Source: Smittium mucronatum (taxonomy: Eukaryota > Kickxellomycota > Harpellomycetes > Harpellales > Legeriomycetaceae). Taken from it: 10,508 nucleotides of DNA. Both the position numbers and the translations under genes were made by a program. The DNA lies in the NCBI GenBank assembly GCA_001953115.1, contig LSSL01006416.1:1-10508 (forward strand), read 5' to 3'. The notes beneath the pieces were generated by a model that did not search any database, was not told the origin of the DNA, and saw nothing but the letters and a program-made list of their open reading frames with translations. Each line of letters starts with the position of its first letter. Position 1 is the stretch's first letter. Positions 1 to 9,121 of the stretch are shown here, one piece after another.

Positions 1-2402
1 CGCTTAATGAAGTATTATTATCATTGTTATTATTGTAAAAAAAAATCCAGAAAAAAAAAGATTATAAAATTAACTTTAAGAAAATATCCATACATATACC
101 AAAGATGATATAAAATTTTAGTTTTTTTTAAGCAGATGAAAAAAATATAGGATTCTAATAAATGGTAATAAATAAATATATATGTAAAATTACATAACGT
201 AATAAACTTAAACCTACTATTTGCAGAAAAAGTAAACAGGAAAATCATGAGATTAGGAAAGATGAAATTTTTCTGCATTAATAAATAACTATAGATTCAA
301 TTTATTACGTATTAAAAATAGATTTGCCTCATTATATTAATAATAGCCACATTTTTATTTTTGGGCAATATATAAATTTTACGAGTACTAAATTTATATC
401 TTACTGAATAGTTCTAGATTCTCGTTTTTATAATTATTAAATGTTTACACAAAAAAAATATAATATAGATGGAAATTAGTTTTTACATAAAACTCATTTC
501 AGCCGAAAAGTAATGTTTGATAAAAAGATTTTGTATTAAATTTAATCGAAGTTATACAAATTTCATTTTTTTTAAATTATCAGTCATGTTGTTTAATATT
601 CGAGATATTATTTAAAACCTACAAATCGGGTTTTTTAGAGGTGTTTATATGGAGTTAATAAAATGTTCTTATAATTCCGAACTAAAAGTTACTGTTCTGT
701 GAAAATTATTGTAAATTAACAATTTACATAATCTGTGAAATATTATTAAATAACTTTCATAAAATTAAATCAATTTATTAGGAAAAAAGGTTACATTTTT
801 GTTTTTTTGGTAGTTCATACCATTTAACCATACAGAATAAGAAATTTTTCTAATAGTATTTACTTAAAATTCAATTTTAATAAATTGAAGGGATATTAAT
901 CAACAGCTAGGGATAGAACTTAATAAAAGAACGATTTATAAAATTAATAATGAATCTAAAATTAATTTTTACAATATCTAATTTATAAAAATAATTTCTA
1001 TTGAATTTCAGCAGGAGATGTTTGATAAATTTCTAAATAGGTAAAAAATTATTGAATAAACCATCCATGCTTAGAAAAAATCACTTTAACGAATAATCGA
1101 CTAATTTGAAATGATTTATTTGAGGATTGAAAGAATGTGGTGCTTTTTATTTTCCAATCAATGATTTTAATCATTCTGGGAGATTGATTGCTATAATTAA
1201 TACAATAAAAAATTCAAAATTTTAATTCTTTGTATTACTAAAATTCAGAGTAAAAAATAAATAAAAAGTATCCCTCTTTGACGAAAAAGGTATATTTATT
1301 AATAATATATTTTTCTTTCAAGTATATTCCATAAATCAAACAGAAAAGTATTTTTGAAAGAGGATATGGGTTTATCTTTATTAATTTTTTTGGAAAAAAC
1401 ATATAAATATCAAAATATATGGCTAAGAAATATAATTGCTGGTTTCCAAAATAAAAATTCAAGAAATATATTTTTTTATCAAAAATTTACCCAATATTAA
1501 ATGCAATGGATCTGTATTTAATCATATATCTAAAAGAATATTTTATGGAACATGTAGAGAAAAGCTTACACCAAATTTATAATAATACAAAAGGGTAAAA
1601 TATTCAAACATGCTTACTAGGGGTTTTAAAATAGACCTAGTCTTACAAATAGGAAGCCCGAGTCACTAAAAATTTGTTTTATATTAGCATATTTAATACA
1701 AAAAAATATTACCGAAATATCGACTAAAATTATCCGAAAAATAGTGCCAAAAATAATAAATAACAGAAAATATTTACACATAAATGGAGTAATAATTTTT
1801 AAGACCGATTTAAAATCGAGTTTATTATTAAAAAATGGCAAAAAAAATCTTAATTAAGAAAGAGGTCACCAAATAATGCTAGAATAAGAAAAAAAAGGGG
1901 AAGGGTTGATTATGCTTATCTTTTTACATCCCTCAAGAATTCAGGAATTTTAATTGTTATCATTCATTAGATAAAAAAAAAATACACTAAACTTAAATAC
2001 ATGGCTGTTTTGAAAAACAGAATTGGTGAAAATTTTCCAATTCTACTGAGGCTAAGACAATGAAACACCATTTAATCTATAATGCATAATATTATGGAAT
2101 ATTAATTATTAATCTTCCTTAAAATAAATCCCTGTATATTATAAATAAAAAAAAAACACTAACATACTAAAATATTTCTTAATTTAAATAATGGGTCTAC
2201 CAGATGAGTATATAATATATAGGGGGTTATTACTTCACAAAAATACCCTAAATTCCAATTCCAAAATCAAAAAAAATCTTAATAATAGAAAAAAAATCTC
2301 AAAAACTCAAAAAGATAGTCCAATAAACTTCAATTTTTTTAAAATAATTGAACATAGTTTTAAAATATAATGGAATATAAACACGCGCTTTAAAAAATAT
2401 CG
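1..2402. other. AT-rich stretch with no supportable gene
   Basis: I see no gene here that I can defend. The + strand is A-rich, so the minus strand reads as short Phe/Ile/Tyr-rich open frames (for example 30-278, 1238-1462 and 1626-1841) that are best explained by composition. On the + strand, standard-code open runs are mostly 30 to 45 codons (for example 172-288 and roughly 1445-1595), a length expected by chance at this base composition. Two + strand runs, 889-1164 and 1124-1354, are free of TGA but contain several TAA/TAG, and they sit in different frames. They could be worn coding sequence, but nothing in them is recognisable. No ribosome binding site, tRNA cloverleaf or rRNA motif was seen. 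A perfect 6-bp inverted repeat (ACTAGG / CCTAGT, 14-nt loop) lies at 1617-1642. Confidence 0.6.
2005..2043. repeat. two adjacent hairpin-forming inverted repeats
   Basis: The first inverted repeat is CTGTTTT (2005-2011) and AAAACAG (2014-2020), a perfect 7-bp stem with a 2-nt gap, so the real hairpin would open the innermost pairs. The second begins on the last base of the first: GAATTGG (2020-2026) and CCAATTC (2037-2043), a perfect 7-bp stem. Its 10-nt loop contains AAAATTTT, making the 24 bases a near-palindrome. Neither is followed by a T run on the + strand, so a classical intrinsic terminator is not indicated. Inverted repeats are common in AT-rich DNA, but these contain G-C pairs and abut exactly. 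Confidence 0.4.
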
Positions 2403-2717
2403 ATGAAATATGGAACAAAATCGGTAGTTGTAAACATAAATCGCTATCAATATAAGGAAAGTCACAGAAAATAAATTCACATTATCAGAAATTTGGTACT
2501 CAGCTCATGAAGTTTCATTTCATAGTAGAATGTATAAAAAAAATACATTTAATAGGTTTTTATTATTGAATGTTGAGCGCCTTAAAGCGGAACTAGATAA
2601 TCTCATGATTCATTCTGATATTGAAGGTCTGGAATCAGTAAATACCGAGGGCAGGTTGAAAATAAATTACTTAAATGGATGGAAAGTTTTATTAATAACA
2701 AATAAATAAATTACGAA
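2403..2717 (+). pseudogene. possible decayed coding segment, product unknown
   Basis: Two overlapping open frames suggest one broken gene. The first runs from ATG 2403 to TAA 2472 (23 codons). The second is in another frame from 2440 to the TAA ending at 2717 (about 89 sense codons, first internal ATG near 2530). A single frameshift between 2440 and 2471 would join them. The longer segment lies in a local G+C rise (about 2560-2690) and has a balanced composition with Trp, His, Asp and Glu, unlike the Phe/Ile-rich frames elsewhere. G+C by codon position, counted by hand over 86 codons, is about 33/26/23%, a weak coding-type gradient. The C-terminal part has a Leu/Glu-rich helix-like stretch followed by a strand-like stretch with Gly-Arg-Leu-Lys-Ile and Asn-Gly-Trp-Lys. 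This loosely recalls the first helix and strands of frataxin/CyaY, but the conserved downstream Trp region is not evident, so I do not name it. No ribosome binding site is seen. It may be chance. Confidence 0.27.
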
Positions 2718-3981
2718 TCCATTAGTATCCATCTTATAAGTTATACCATAAAAAAAAACTCAATATATTTCGTAGAGTTTATTATTTTTCGAAAATCGAT
2801 TAAAATAATATAATTCAAAAAAATAACCCGATTTCGGAAAAGAATCATAAATATATATATTTTTTGTATATATAAAGGAGCCGAAAATCTAATCGGATAG
2901 AATATTACAAAATTAACAGCAAATATCTAGAAAGATTTATTAATATTTTCTCAGAAAAGATTTAGCTTAAATAGATGCAGACCCCCACCCCCCCAAGAAA
3001 AACACTCGATTTATTTTAGAGGGGTACAATTATAAAGCGTATAGATCAAAATTCTTACTATCCAGAAAAAATTATAAATGGGAAGATATTATTCCTGATA
3101 AAAAAAGAAAATAAATCGAGACAGTTCGAAAAATATAAAATTAAATAATTACCCCCTAAGAATCACATATTTTAGGATAAAAATACAATAAGCAAAAAAT
3201 ATAAAACTCAAAGATAAATGCTAACTGACCCGAGATTTTACATCAAATAAAATCCTAGAAATAGGATGGGCTGTTAATATATCCAATAAAATAGAGGGAT
3301 TTTAAACTTAAATGAATACGAATTCTAAAAATTGGATCAAAAATGATGAGCCACTATAGCTGATCTATCACAACACCATAATGAAAGAAGCAAAAATTAA
3401 AATATGCAACAAAAAAATTTACAGATTAAATCGGTCATGTACAATTTGCTTTCATAAAAAAACAAAATAATTTACAGTTAAAATAAATATTATCTTAATT
3501 CTATACTCATAATTTTAAAATCATCAAACTGGAAATTAATTTTTAATATATTTAAAAGAAAAATATATTTATTTTAAAATTTACGGTTGTTTTTTAAAAG
3601 AAAATGCATCGAAAATTGTGATTTTTTTATTAGCGGAGTGTCTTTATTTGAAAAATTCCAGTTATTAACTAATGACAATAACATTTTCCTACACATATAA
3701 AGGCAAAAAATTTCTTTCAAAAAAGAATCTGCTCCTTTGAGATTTTCCCGAACTTTTTATCTTTATCAGCCCTTTATTTTTTTTAATTTTTTTTTTATCT
3801 AATCTGATTTTTATATATTAAAATATGTAACTTATCTAAAGATCTAAAAATAAATAAAATCAAATGCTAATTTAACATAAATAAGATTTTTGGAATGTAA
3901 AGCTTATATACCGTTGTATTAAGAAAATCAAAATCAAAAAATTTAGAATAGGTTATATTAAACTTTTAGTGATCAATAATT
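2718..3981. other. AT-rich stretch with no supportable gene
   Basis: No intact gene is visible. One 46-codon open run at 2971-3108 on the + strand, in the same frame as the longer 2440-2717 segment, has an ordinary mixed composition (Asp-Pro-His-Pro-Pro near its start, Lys-Trp-Glu-Asp near its end). It could be a further scrap of the same or a neighbouring gene, but several TAA codons lie between the two. Frames in the other two registers look equally plausible, so I do not annotate it separately. The + strand changes here from A-rich to mixed, then T-rich around 3720-3800, with long T runs at 3776-3798. No RNA gene or terminator was recognised. Confidence 0.55.
2982..2994. repeat. C5-A-C7 homopolymer tract
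   Basis: Thirteen bases consisting of five C, one A and seven C sit in DNA of roughly 22% G+C. This is visible directly in the sequence. Such a run is very unlikely by base composition alone. It may mark a slippage-prone site, a surviving trace of different sequence, or a sequencing/assembly problem. It has no assigned function. Confidence 0.8.
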
Positions 3982-4263
3982 ATGCACCTCAGAGATAAAA
4001 AAAATAAAATTAGAGAGAAAAAAAATTATATTAGATTTTTTTATATCTTTCTGTCCGAATATAATATATTTTTATTTTTTAAAAAAAATAGACTCGATTT
4101 TCTTTATAAAATTAAGCTTCTCGCCACCATAATTTTAAATCTTCAAGACAAAATCATTTTTATTATTCCTCCAAAATCTCCTATTTGTAATGTGTTAGCT
4201 ATTTCAAATTGTATACTAAGAATTAATACAATTTTTATAAATGTTTTTTTTGACAGAATATGA
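3982..4263 (+). CDS. doubtful 93-codon open frame, unknown product
   Basis: This is the longest ATG-started standard-code frame in the window. The predicted 93-residue peptide is Lys/Ile/Phe-rich. Its N-terminal 40 residues are basic with hydrophobic patches, and the remainder is mainly hydrophobic with a Pro-Pro-Lys-Ser-Pro motif near residue 63. G+C by codon position is about 25/20/17%, a slight coding-like fall at third positions. No ribosome binding site precedes the ATG. On the opposite strand an open frame of about 62 codons (4331 to TGA at 4143-4145), sharing the same third-position register, reads at least as naturally: it includes Gly-Asp-Phe-Gly-Gly and is followed past the TGA by another short open run. 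So if anything here was coding, the strand is uncertain. Frames of this length are expected about once or twice by chance in a window of this composition. I recognise no family. Confidence 0.15.
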   Translation: MHLRDKKNKIREKKNYIRFFYIFLSEYNIFLFFKKNRLDFLYKIKLLATIILNLQDKIIFIIPPKSPICNVLAISNCILRINTIFINVFFDRI

Positions 4264-4634
4264 AATAAACAGAAATAATCCGGAAAAGTCAGCAAATTTA
4301 GGAGAAAAAAGATATAATCAAGTTTTAATTTTCATTTTAAAATGCAAAATTAACAAAGTTTTACACGTTTATTTATTTAGGTGTCATTGGAGCATTATGA
4401 TTTTTGATTTTTAATTAGTATTTATAATCGAAGCAAATAGATTTTAATTTTAAACATGAATTATAATTGGTTTAATTTATAAGAATAAAAACAAATAGCT
4501 AATTAACTTCATTAAAATAAAAATAAACGACCTTTTCATCAATTTTTTTTATTTAATAAGAAGCTTTAAAAGAAAAGTGAAAGGAATTTATATTTCTTCT
4601 AGATAAAAATAAGAAAATTTTTTTAATATAAATT
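4264..4634. other. AT-rich spacer, nothing recognised
   Basis: No open frame, RNA gene or clear regulatory site was seen. The stretch ends in a pyrimidine-rich run just before the inverted repeat at 4635. It contains the 14-mer TTCTAGATAAAAAT at 4597-4610, which recurs at 9090-9103 within the terminator-like hairpin. Confidence 0.6.
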
Positions 4635-4889
4635 ATGATCCTTTTTAATTTTGTGCTTTTTTTTTTGAAAGCTAAAAAAAATTTAGTGGAGCCGTGGGTC
4701 AAATTTTTGAAGGGACTTTTGCAATATTTTATGTGGGTAAGTAGATTTTTTTGTCTTTTTTATTTAAAACAGAAACCGAAAATAATAAAAGTAGGTATTA
4801 TTTATATATTTGTATATATTTACACCTTTTTATCGAAATTATGTCCTATAAACATTCCTACAAGAAAAAAAAATCATTAAAAGGATCAT
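4635..4889. repeat. 255-bp segment bounded by imperfect terminal inverted repeats
   Basis: The left end reads ATGATCCTTTTTAAT (4635-4649). The right end reads ATTAAAAGGATCAT (4876-4889), whose reverse complement is ATGATCCTTTTAAT, identical apart from one missing T. Similar T-rich sequence continues inward on both sides. The interior is somewhat richer in G than its surroundings (about 4685-4750). An 81-codon Phe/Ile/Lys-rich open frame (4635-4880) starts in the left repeat and ends just inside the right one, but it looks like a compositional frame and not a transposase. The arrangement resembles a miniature inverted-repeat element or the ends of a deleted insertion sequence. I could not find a convincing target-site duplication, and no second copy is visible in the window. 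A chance inverted match in AT-rich DNA remains possible. Confidence 0.3.
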
Positions 4890-5964
4890 TTATTTATTGA
4901 TAATTTTTTTTCACAAAAATTTCAAGTTATTGATTATTAATTTATAAGAAATAATCAAATAAAACATCAAATAATTTAAATATTTAAATCAGATCCTAAA
5001 TTTTCACAATTTGAAAAGATTTTTTGTATTATCTAAATAATAAAATCAAAATAAATTATGAATTTTTATGAATGAAATAAATTGAAAATATGCAGCTGAG
5101 ATAATTAAATTGTCAAATTTTTGTTTCTATCGAATTTATTTAATTTATGGAATTTAAAAATAGAAAAGATACTGCAAATTATTAAAATTGTTTTATGGTT
5201 TATCTTATAATTAATCCCTGCGTAAGCTGACTTCCCTTTGTATAACTCTCTGTATTCCTTTTTATCTTTTTTATGATAAAGTCAGGCATCTATTACATGA
5301 AATTTTCTAATCCTCTTCATAAATTATTATTGAATTTATATATTTTTAAGAAACCTATAAATAGGAAGAAAATATATTCAGATAAGTTGATATCACCTCT
5401 ACGGTTATTATTGATGTTTTTGACAGACCCTAGTAAAGAATCCTGAAGCTTTATGTAACGAAAAAATTATTATTGGACACATATATTACTCCATTTTTAT
5501 ATTTAATTATATTTTTCCAATTTAGCCTATAGCTATATAAGCAGCTTTCATTCCCAATTTTTCGAATTAAAGTTTTCAATTAGTTTTATTTCTTATTATT
5601 ATTAGGTTCCATTATAACTTATATTTTAAATATTTATCCTAGTCTTGATAAAGTAAAAATAGGATACTTACACTTATATTTTTTATAGCCATAATTCTTG
5701 AAAATGCTTCAATATTTAGATCACCTTCTTTTACCATAATAGCAATAATTTTTGTTACCAGTAATAATGTGTGAATATAATCCAGTAAATCATTGTATTA
5801 CTTTAAGAAGTATAAACTGTGGTATTTGTGTTTGGGAACAAATTTTTTTCTGAATTCTATACTGTATCAACTAAAGTTGGGATTATTCCGTGGCTCGAAA
5901 ATTTTTCCATTTAAATTGTTTGTTTTTCAAGGTTAATTTGAATATAATAAGCACATATTGATTC
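4890..5964. other. T-rich spacer with no supportable gene
   Basis: I see no gene. The + strand becomes T-rich from about 5100. A perfect 16-base palindrome of A and T only (ATTTAAATATTTAAAT, 4974-4989) is low-complexity. The section 5215-5300 is unusually pyrimidine-rich with slightly higher G+C, but no frame, tRNA or known RNA motif stands out. A TTGACA hexamer at 5419-5424 has no -10 box at proper spacing. Confidence 0.55.
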
Positions 5965-6528
5965 TTAGAGTATAGAAGCTAGCTCCTCCATAAAAATAAT
6001 AGTCTTATTAAAGTTTTTTTCATAAAGGTTTTCTATTAAAGCTTTATTTTCAAAAAATTCATAATATTTTTCAATAAAAAAAGCCCAATGGGGTTCTAAA
6101 AAAATATTTTTATAGGCAGTTTGAGTCTTGAATAAAGTTTTATTAAGATTTTCATCCAGAAGTGATATAAATTTAAATATATTTTTGATCATATTTCTCA
6201 TGCTGGGGGCCCCAATAGTTGATTATCGTGGAAGTAGATTGAATTTTTATATAAAACTTTTATTCTTGGAAATGAGTCTGAAACCGAATTATCAAATTTG
6301 AAATTAAGCCCAATATTTTAAAGAATCTCTGATTTTTTTTAAAAATAATATTAAAGGAATCAATTTTTCGTTTTGAATTAGTTCCAGAGATATAGGAAAT
6401 TTTCCTCTACTGCTATCACTAATTAAAAATAAAAAAAATGAAAACCCAATAAAATTAAACCTATGAGTATCGTCTAAATGAAAATTTTGGGTACCTATTA
6501 ATCTGTTAAAAACACTTTTAGTGAATTT
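5965..6528 (-). pseudogene. probable frameshift-broken gene, product unknown
   Basis: This is the best coding candidate in the window. Reading the minus strand, three open segments follow one another. The first spans 6528 to 6307 (74 codons, stop TAA at 6306). The second spans 6317 to 6201 in a second frame (39 codons, stop TGA at 6200). The third runs from ATG 6201 to 5968 (78 codons, stop TAA at 5967), back in the first frame. The second segment fills exactly the gap where the first frame has five stops (6306, 6294, 6291, 6249, 6225). Two indels, one near 6307-6317 and one between 6222 and 6201, would join everything into about 190 codons. The second indel interval contains a G5C4 run, a plausible slippage site. 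G+C by codon position for the two outer segments together is about 28/22/18%. The third segment is rich in Glu, Lys, Asn and aromatic residues, includes Glu-Pro-His-Trp, and looks mostly helical. There is no signal peptide, no ribosome binding site before 6201 and no family I recognise. Segments of 74-78 codons occur about once by chance here, so three in series is suggestive, not proof. Confidence 0.35.
6205..6213. other. G5C4 run at the inferred frameshift
   Basis: Nine consecutive G/C bases (GGGGGCCCC), containing the palindrome GGGGCCCC, sit in DNA of about 22% G+C. The run lies just upstream of ATG 6201 on the minus strand, within the short interval where the reading frame of the broken gene at 5965-6528 must change. 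Such homopolymer pairs gain and lose bases easily, which would explain the break. An ORF running through the run to TGA at 6200-6198 overlaps the ATG (ATGA arrangement), so two translationally coupled short genes are an alternative reading. Confidence 0.6.
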
Positions 6529-9091
6529 TTAAAAAAAATTATTATTATTTATTACTATTTACATTAATATAAGATCAAAAGCTAATATAGAATTGTTTAT
6601 TACTTTTTTTCAAGAAATTTTAACTTCCAAAAAAGTTTTCAATGAGTTATTTTTTGTTTAAATATCAAATTTGATAGTGATTTTTTCCATAAAAAGCACC
6701 AATTCCTTAATACAAGAGTATTTTTTTAATTTCACATGAATTTTTGAATCCATCATATAAATTTTTGGTTTCATTCGTAAGAGATTTGAATGGCTAATTT
6801 TTGGAGCACTTGAGATTATGAATGTGATAATTGAGTTTTTTAGATAATTTTCAAAGTGTTAATTTTCTACTTTCATAATTTCTTAGCCCCCAAAATTTTT
6901 TTTTCTGCATTAACAGTACAGAAGGGTATAATTTATAAGTACTTTTGTCTTTTTTGCGAGTCACTTCATATTCATAATTCCTTGTTACCCATAAAAGTTT
7001 CAACTTATTTAAAATTACTCATTAATTTATGATAAGCCTTTGATTGTATACTTTAGAATGTATTTCTTAGTTCAATTAATTTTTTTAGTATTTTAAAGGT
7101 CACTGATATGAGAATAAAATATTGATGAGGTATTTAATAATATAACATCCTGTTATATTCAAATTGATATTAAAAAAATAAATTAAAAAAGGAATACCAC
7201 TAGTTACTGAAATTTAATTTATTGGATAAATGCTACCGATTATATTTATAACCGAAAAAATTAAGAAATTTCATAAACCATTATTTGGATTTTTTTTTTT
7301 TTGGTTTTCCCCAGATTTTGCCATAAAAAAAAGAGGAAAAAACTAATTATATTTAATTTCTCCAGAATTCGCCGAATTTTCCAGATTCTACCCACGAATT
7401 ATCCCCAATATAAAAAATGAATATTTAATCTGGGTTTTAGGAAAATATTTATGGGATAATGTAAAAAAACCAATCAATTTCTGCCCTAGATTTACTTAAA
7501 ACAAGTATTTTCATTTTAGTTTAATACCCAAAAATTTTTAATTTTATTTAATTACATTCATTTAATTTTTTTATTTTTAGATTTCACATATTCACAAATT
7601 TAAGGCCATATATGATCAAAAAATATTTAAATATGTATTTAATTTTAAAAATTATTATATAATTTGTGTGACTAAAAATCTTTGAGAGAGTACTAGAAAA
7701 GATAAAGAGAGTTTAAAGAAAAATGAGAAAATATTAATAAATAGTCCCTATTTGTCTTGTAGAATTCAAGCAGCTAAAAATTGTTTTCTTTTATATTAAC
7801 AATTGAGAAAGATTGGCTTCTTGAGTTTTTATTCTTAATTACATAACCAAATTTGCATATAAAATTTTTTGAGTTATAGCCCATATACCTAAAGTAATTT
7901 TTAATATGAGTAAGAAATATCTAATTAATGAATTTAACTAAAGTGAACTGAAATTTTTTATTGGTTCTTTAAACATTAGTCCATTAAAATTAAAACAATC
8001 ATACCAAATAAAATGATAAAATCAGTTTTTATGTGACTTGAATTTTTCAAAAAAAAATATCTCTTCCTACGCTTCTTCTTTCTGTTATCAAATTTAAAAA
8101 AAATAAGCCTTGTTAACCCATAAATCACGATAAAGCTATAAAATATGTGGGTATATGTTTATAAACTCTTTCTTTTTTGAAAACAGAAAGCACGAACAAA
8201 ATATATCTTTGTGTGTCTTGTTTGAACTATTATTATTAATTAAATAATAATGTAAAAAATGACGATCATTTGGTCCAACTAAAAGAAATATAAGTTGATA
8301 ATGTGATATTTTACGTTGATATTAGTTTCTTTTTTCAAATTAGAATCAATAAATTTTTAATAATTTTTCTCAGCTACTAAATGTAAAATATGAATTTTTT
8401 TTAGCATTTTTATAGGGATATCTCGTTGTAAGTTAATTTTCTTAAAATTCTGCCCATAAAAATTTTCTATATTTTTAAAATCATAAATTGGTAAATTTAA
8501 AAATATATTAATAAAATTTTGCTCTGTTTTCAATATTATTCTTTAAATTTAAGATATTATCTTTCTAAAAAACTGTTTATTGATGAAAATAATGTAAAGA
8601 AACGTGACAAAAAATTAATTCTTATATATTTACTTTTATATTGATTCAGTTATCTCTTATAATATATATTGATGATGATTTAACATAAAAAAGATGTGTA
8701 CATTTTTTGAAAGTGTTTGATTTTGAAATCAGATGCGTCAAATTTAAATCTTTCGAAAGTTTACTATATAATTGTTTATTCTTGTTTTTAATAGATTTTT
8801 TATTTTTTTATTTAAATGATACATAAATTTATACTTGAATTTGAATCGGATTCTCTAACTGCAAATGATATAGAAAGCAAGAGTCTAAAGCTGCGTCTAA
8901 GCTTTTCCAAATAAGTCTAAGTCTTTTTAATCCATTTAGAAAATCTTTATAGAGCTTATAATGGATTCTTATCATCATAAATTTTAATAGAAATTACTAC
9001 TGGTTCTGAAATTTGATTTTATCAGTTCAATTATAAAAATGGAAAATTTTTAACAAATTAATTTAAAAGAGGAATATATGTGTTTTTTTTT
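6529..9091. other. T-rich stretch with no supportable gene
   Basis: No intact standard-code gene is visible on either strand. On the minus strand, which is A-rich here, the longest TGA-free frame is 8728 down to TGA at 7768-7766 (ATG at 8686, 306 residues if TAA/TAG were sense). It contains many TAA/TAG codons, and its G+C by codon position is about 22/16/23%, which argues against coding. Low-complexity features include a TTA/ATT microsatellite near 6539-6563, a 13-T tract at 7290-7302 and a 10-base palindrome CTTTCGAAAG at 8750-8759. No tRNA or rRNA signature was found. Confidence 0.6.
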
Positions 9092-9121
9092 CTAGATAAA
9101 AATTATCTAGTTATTTTTTTT
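9092..9121 (+). terminator. terminator-like hairpin with T-rich tail
   Basis: CTAGATAA (9092-9099) and TTATCTAG (9103-9110) form a perfect 8-bp stem with a 3-nt AAA loop, followed directly by TTATTTTTTTT (9111-9121). The geometry is that of a short intrinsic (Rho-independent) terminator for + strand transcription. The stem has only two G-C pairs, so it would be weak, and no gene lies immediately upstream on the + strand. On the minus strand the hairpin is followed by A-rich sequence, so it would not act there. Inverted repeats next to T runs also arise by chance in DNA this rich in T. Confidence 0.3.

Noticed and set aside
30..278. Minus-strand open frame of 82 codons
   Set aside because: It is dominated by Phe, Ile, Tyr and Leu and reads the T-rich strand, where stops are rare by composition. 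It has no ribosome binding site and no recognisable motif.
1238..1462. Minus-strand open frame of 74 codons
   Set aside because: It has the same Phe/Ile/Tyr-rich composition opposite A-rich sequence and no family resemblance. Equally plausible short frames exist on the other strand.
1626..1841. Minus-strand open frame of 71 codons resembling a hydrophobic membrane peptide
   Set aside because: Its hydrophobicity follows from T-rich codons (Phe, Ile, Leu), and nothing supports translation.
1836..1877. ATG followed by 13 codons resembling the start of ribosomal protein S14 (Met-Ala-Lys-Lys ... Glu-Val-Thr-Lys)
   Set aside because: The match is a handful of Lys-rich residues before a TAA. None of the conserved downstream S14 motifs appears in any frame nearby, and no L5 or S8 remnant flanks it.
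4635..4880. Plus-strand open frame of 81 codons
   Set aside because: It is Phe/Lys/Ile-rich with no transposase or other motif. Its start and end simply fall within the inverted repeats, so I describe the interval as a repeat only.
6198..6317. The 39-codon middle segment as a separate small gene ending in an ATGA overlap
   Set aside because: It has no start codon or ribosome binding site of its own. Joining it to its neighbours as one frameshifted gene explains its exact fit in the gap better.
8720..8760. tRNA-Ser-like fragment (TTTTGAAATC loop followed by TTCGAAA)
   Set aside because: The anticodon-stem and T-stem bases do not pair, and no acceptor or D arm can be drawn.
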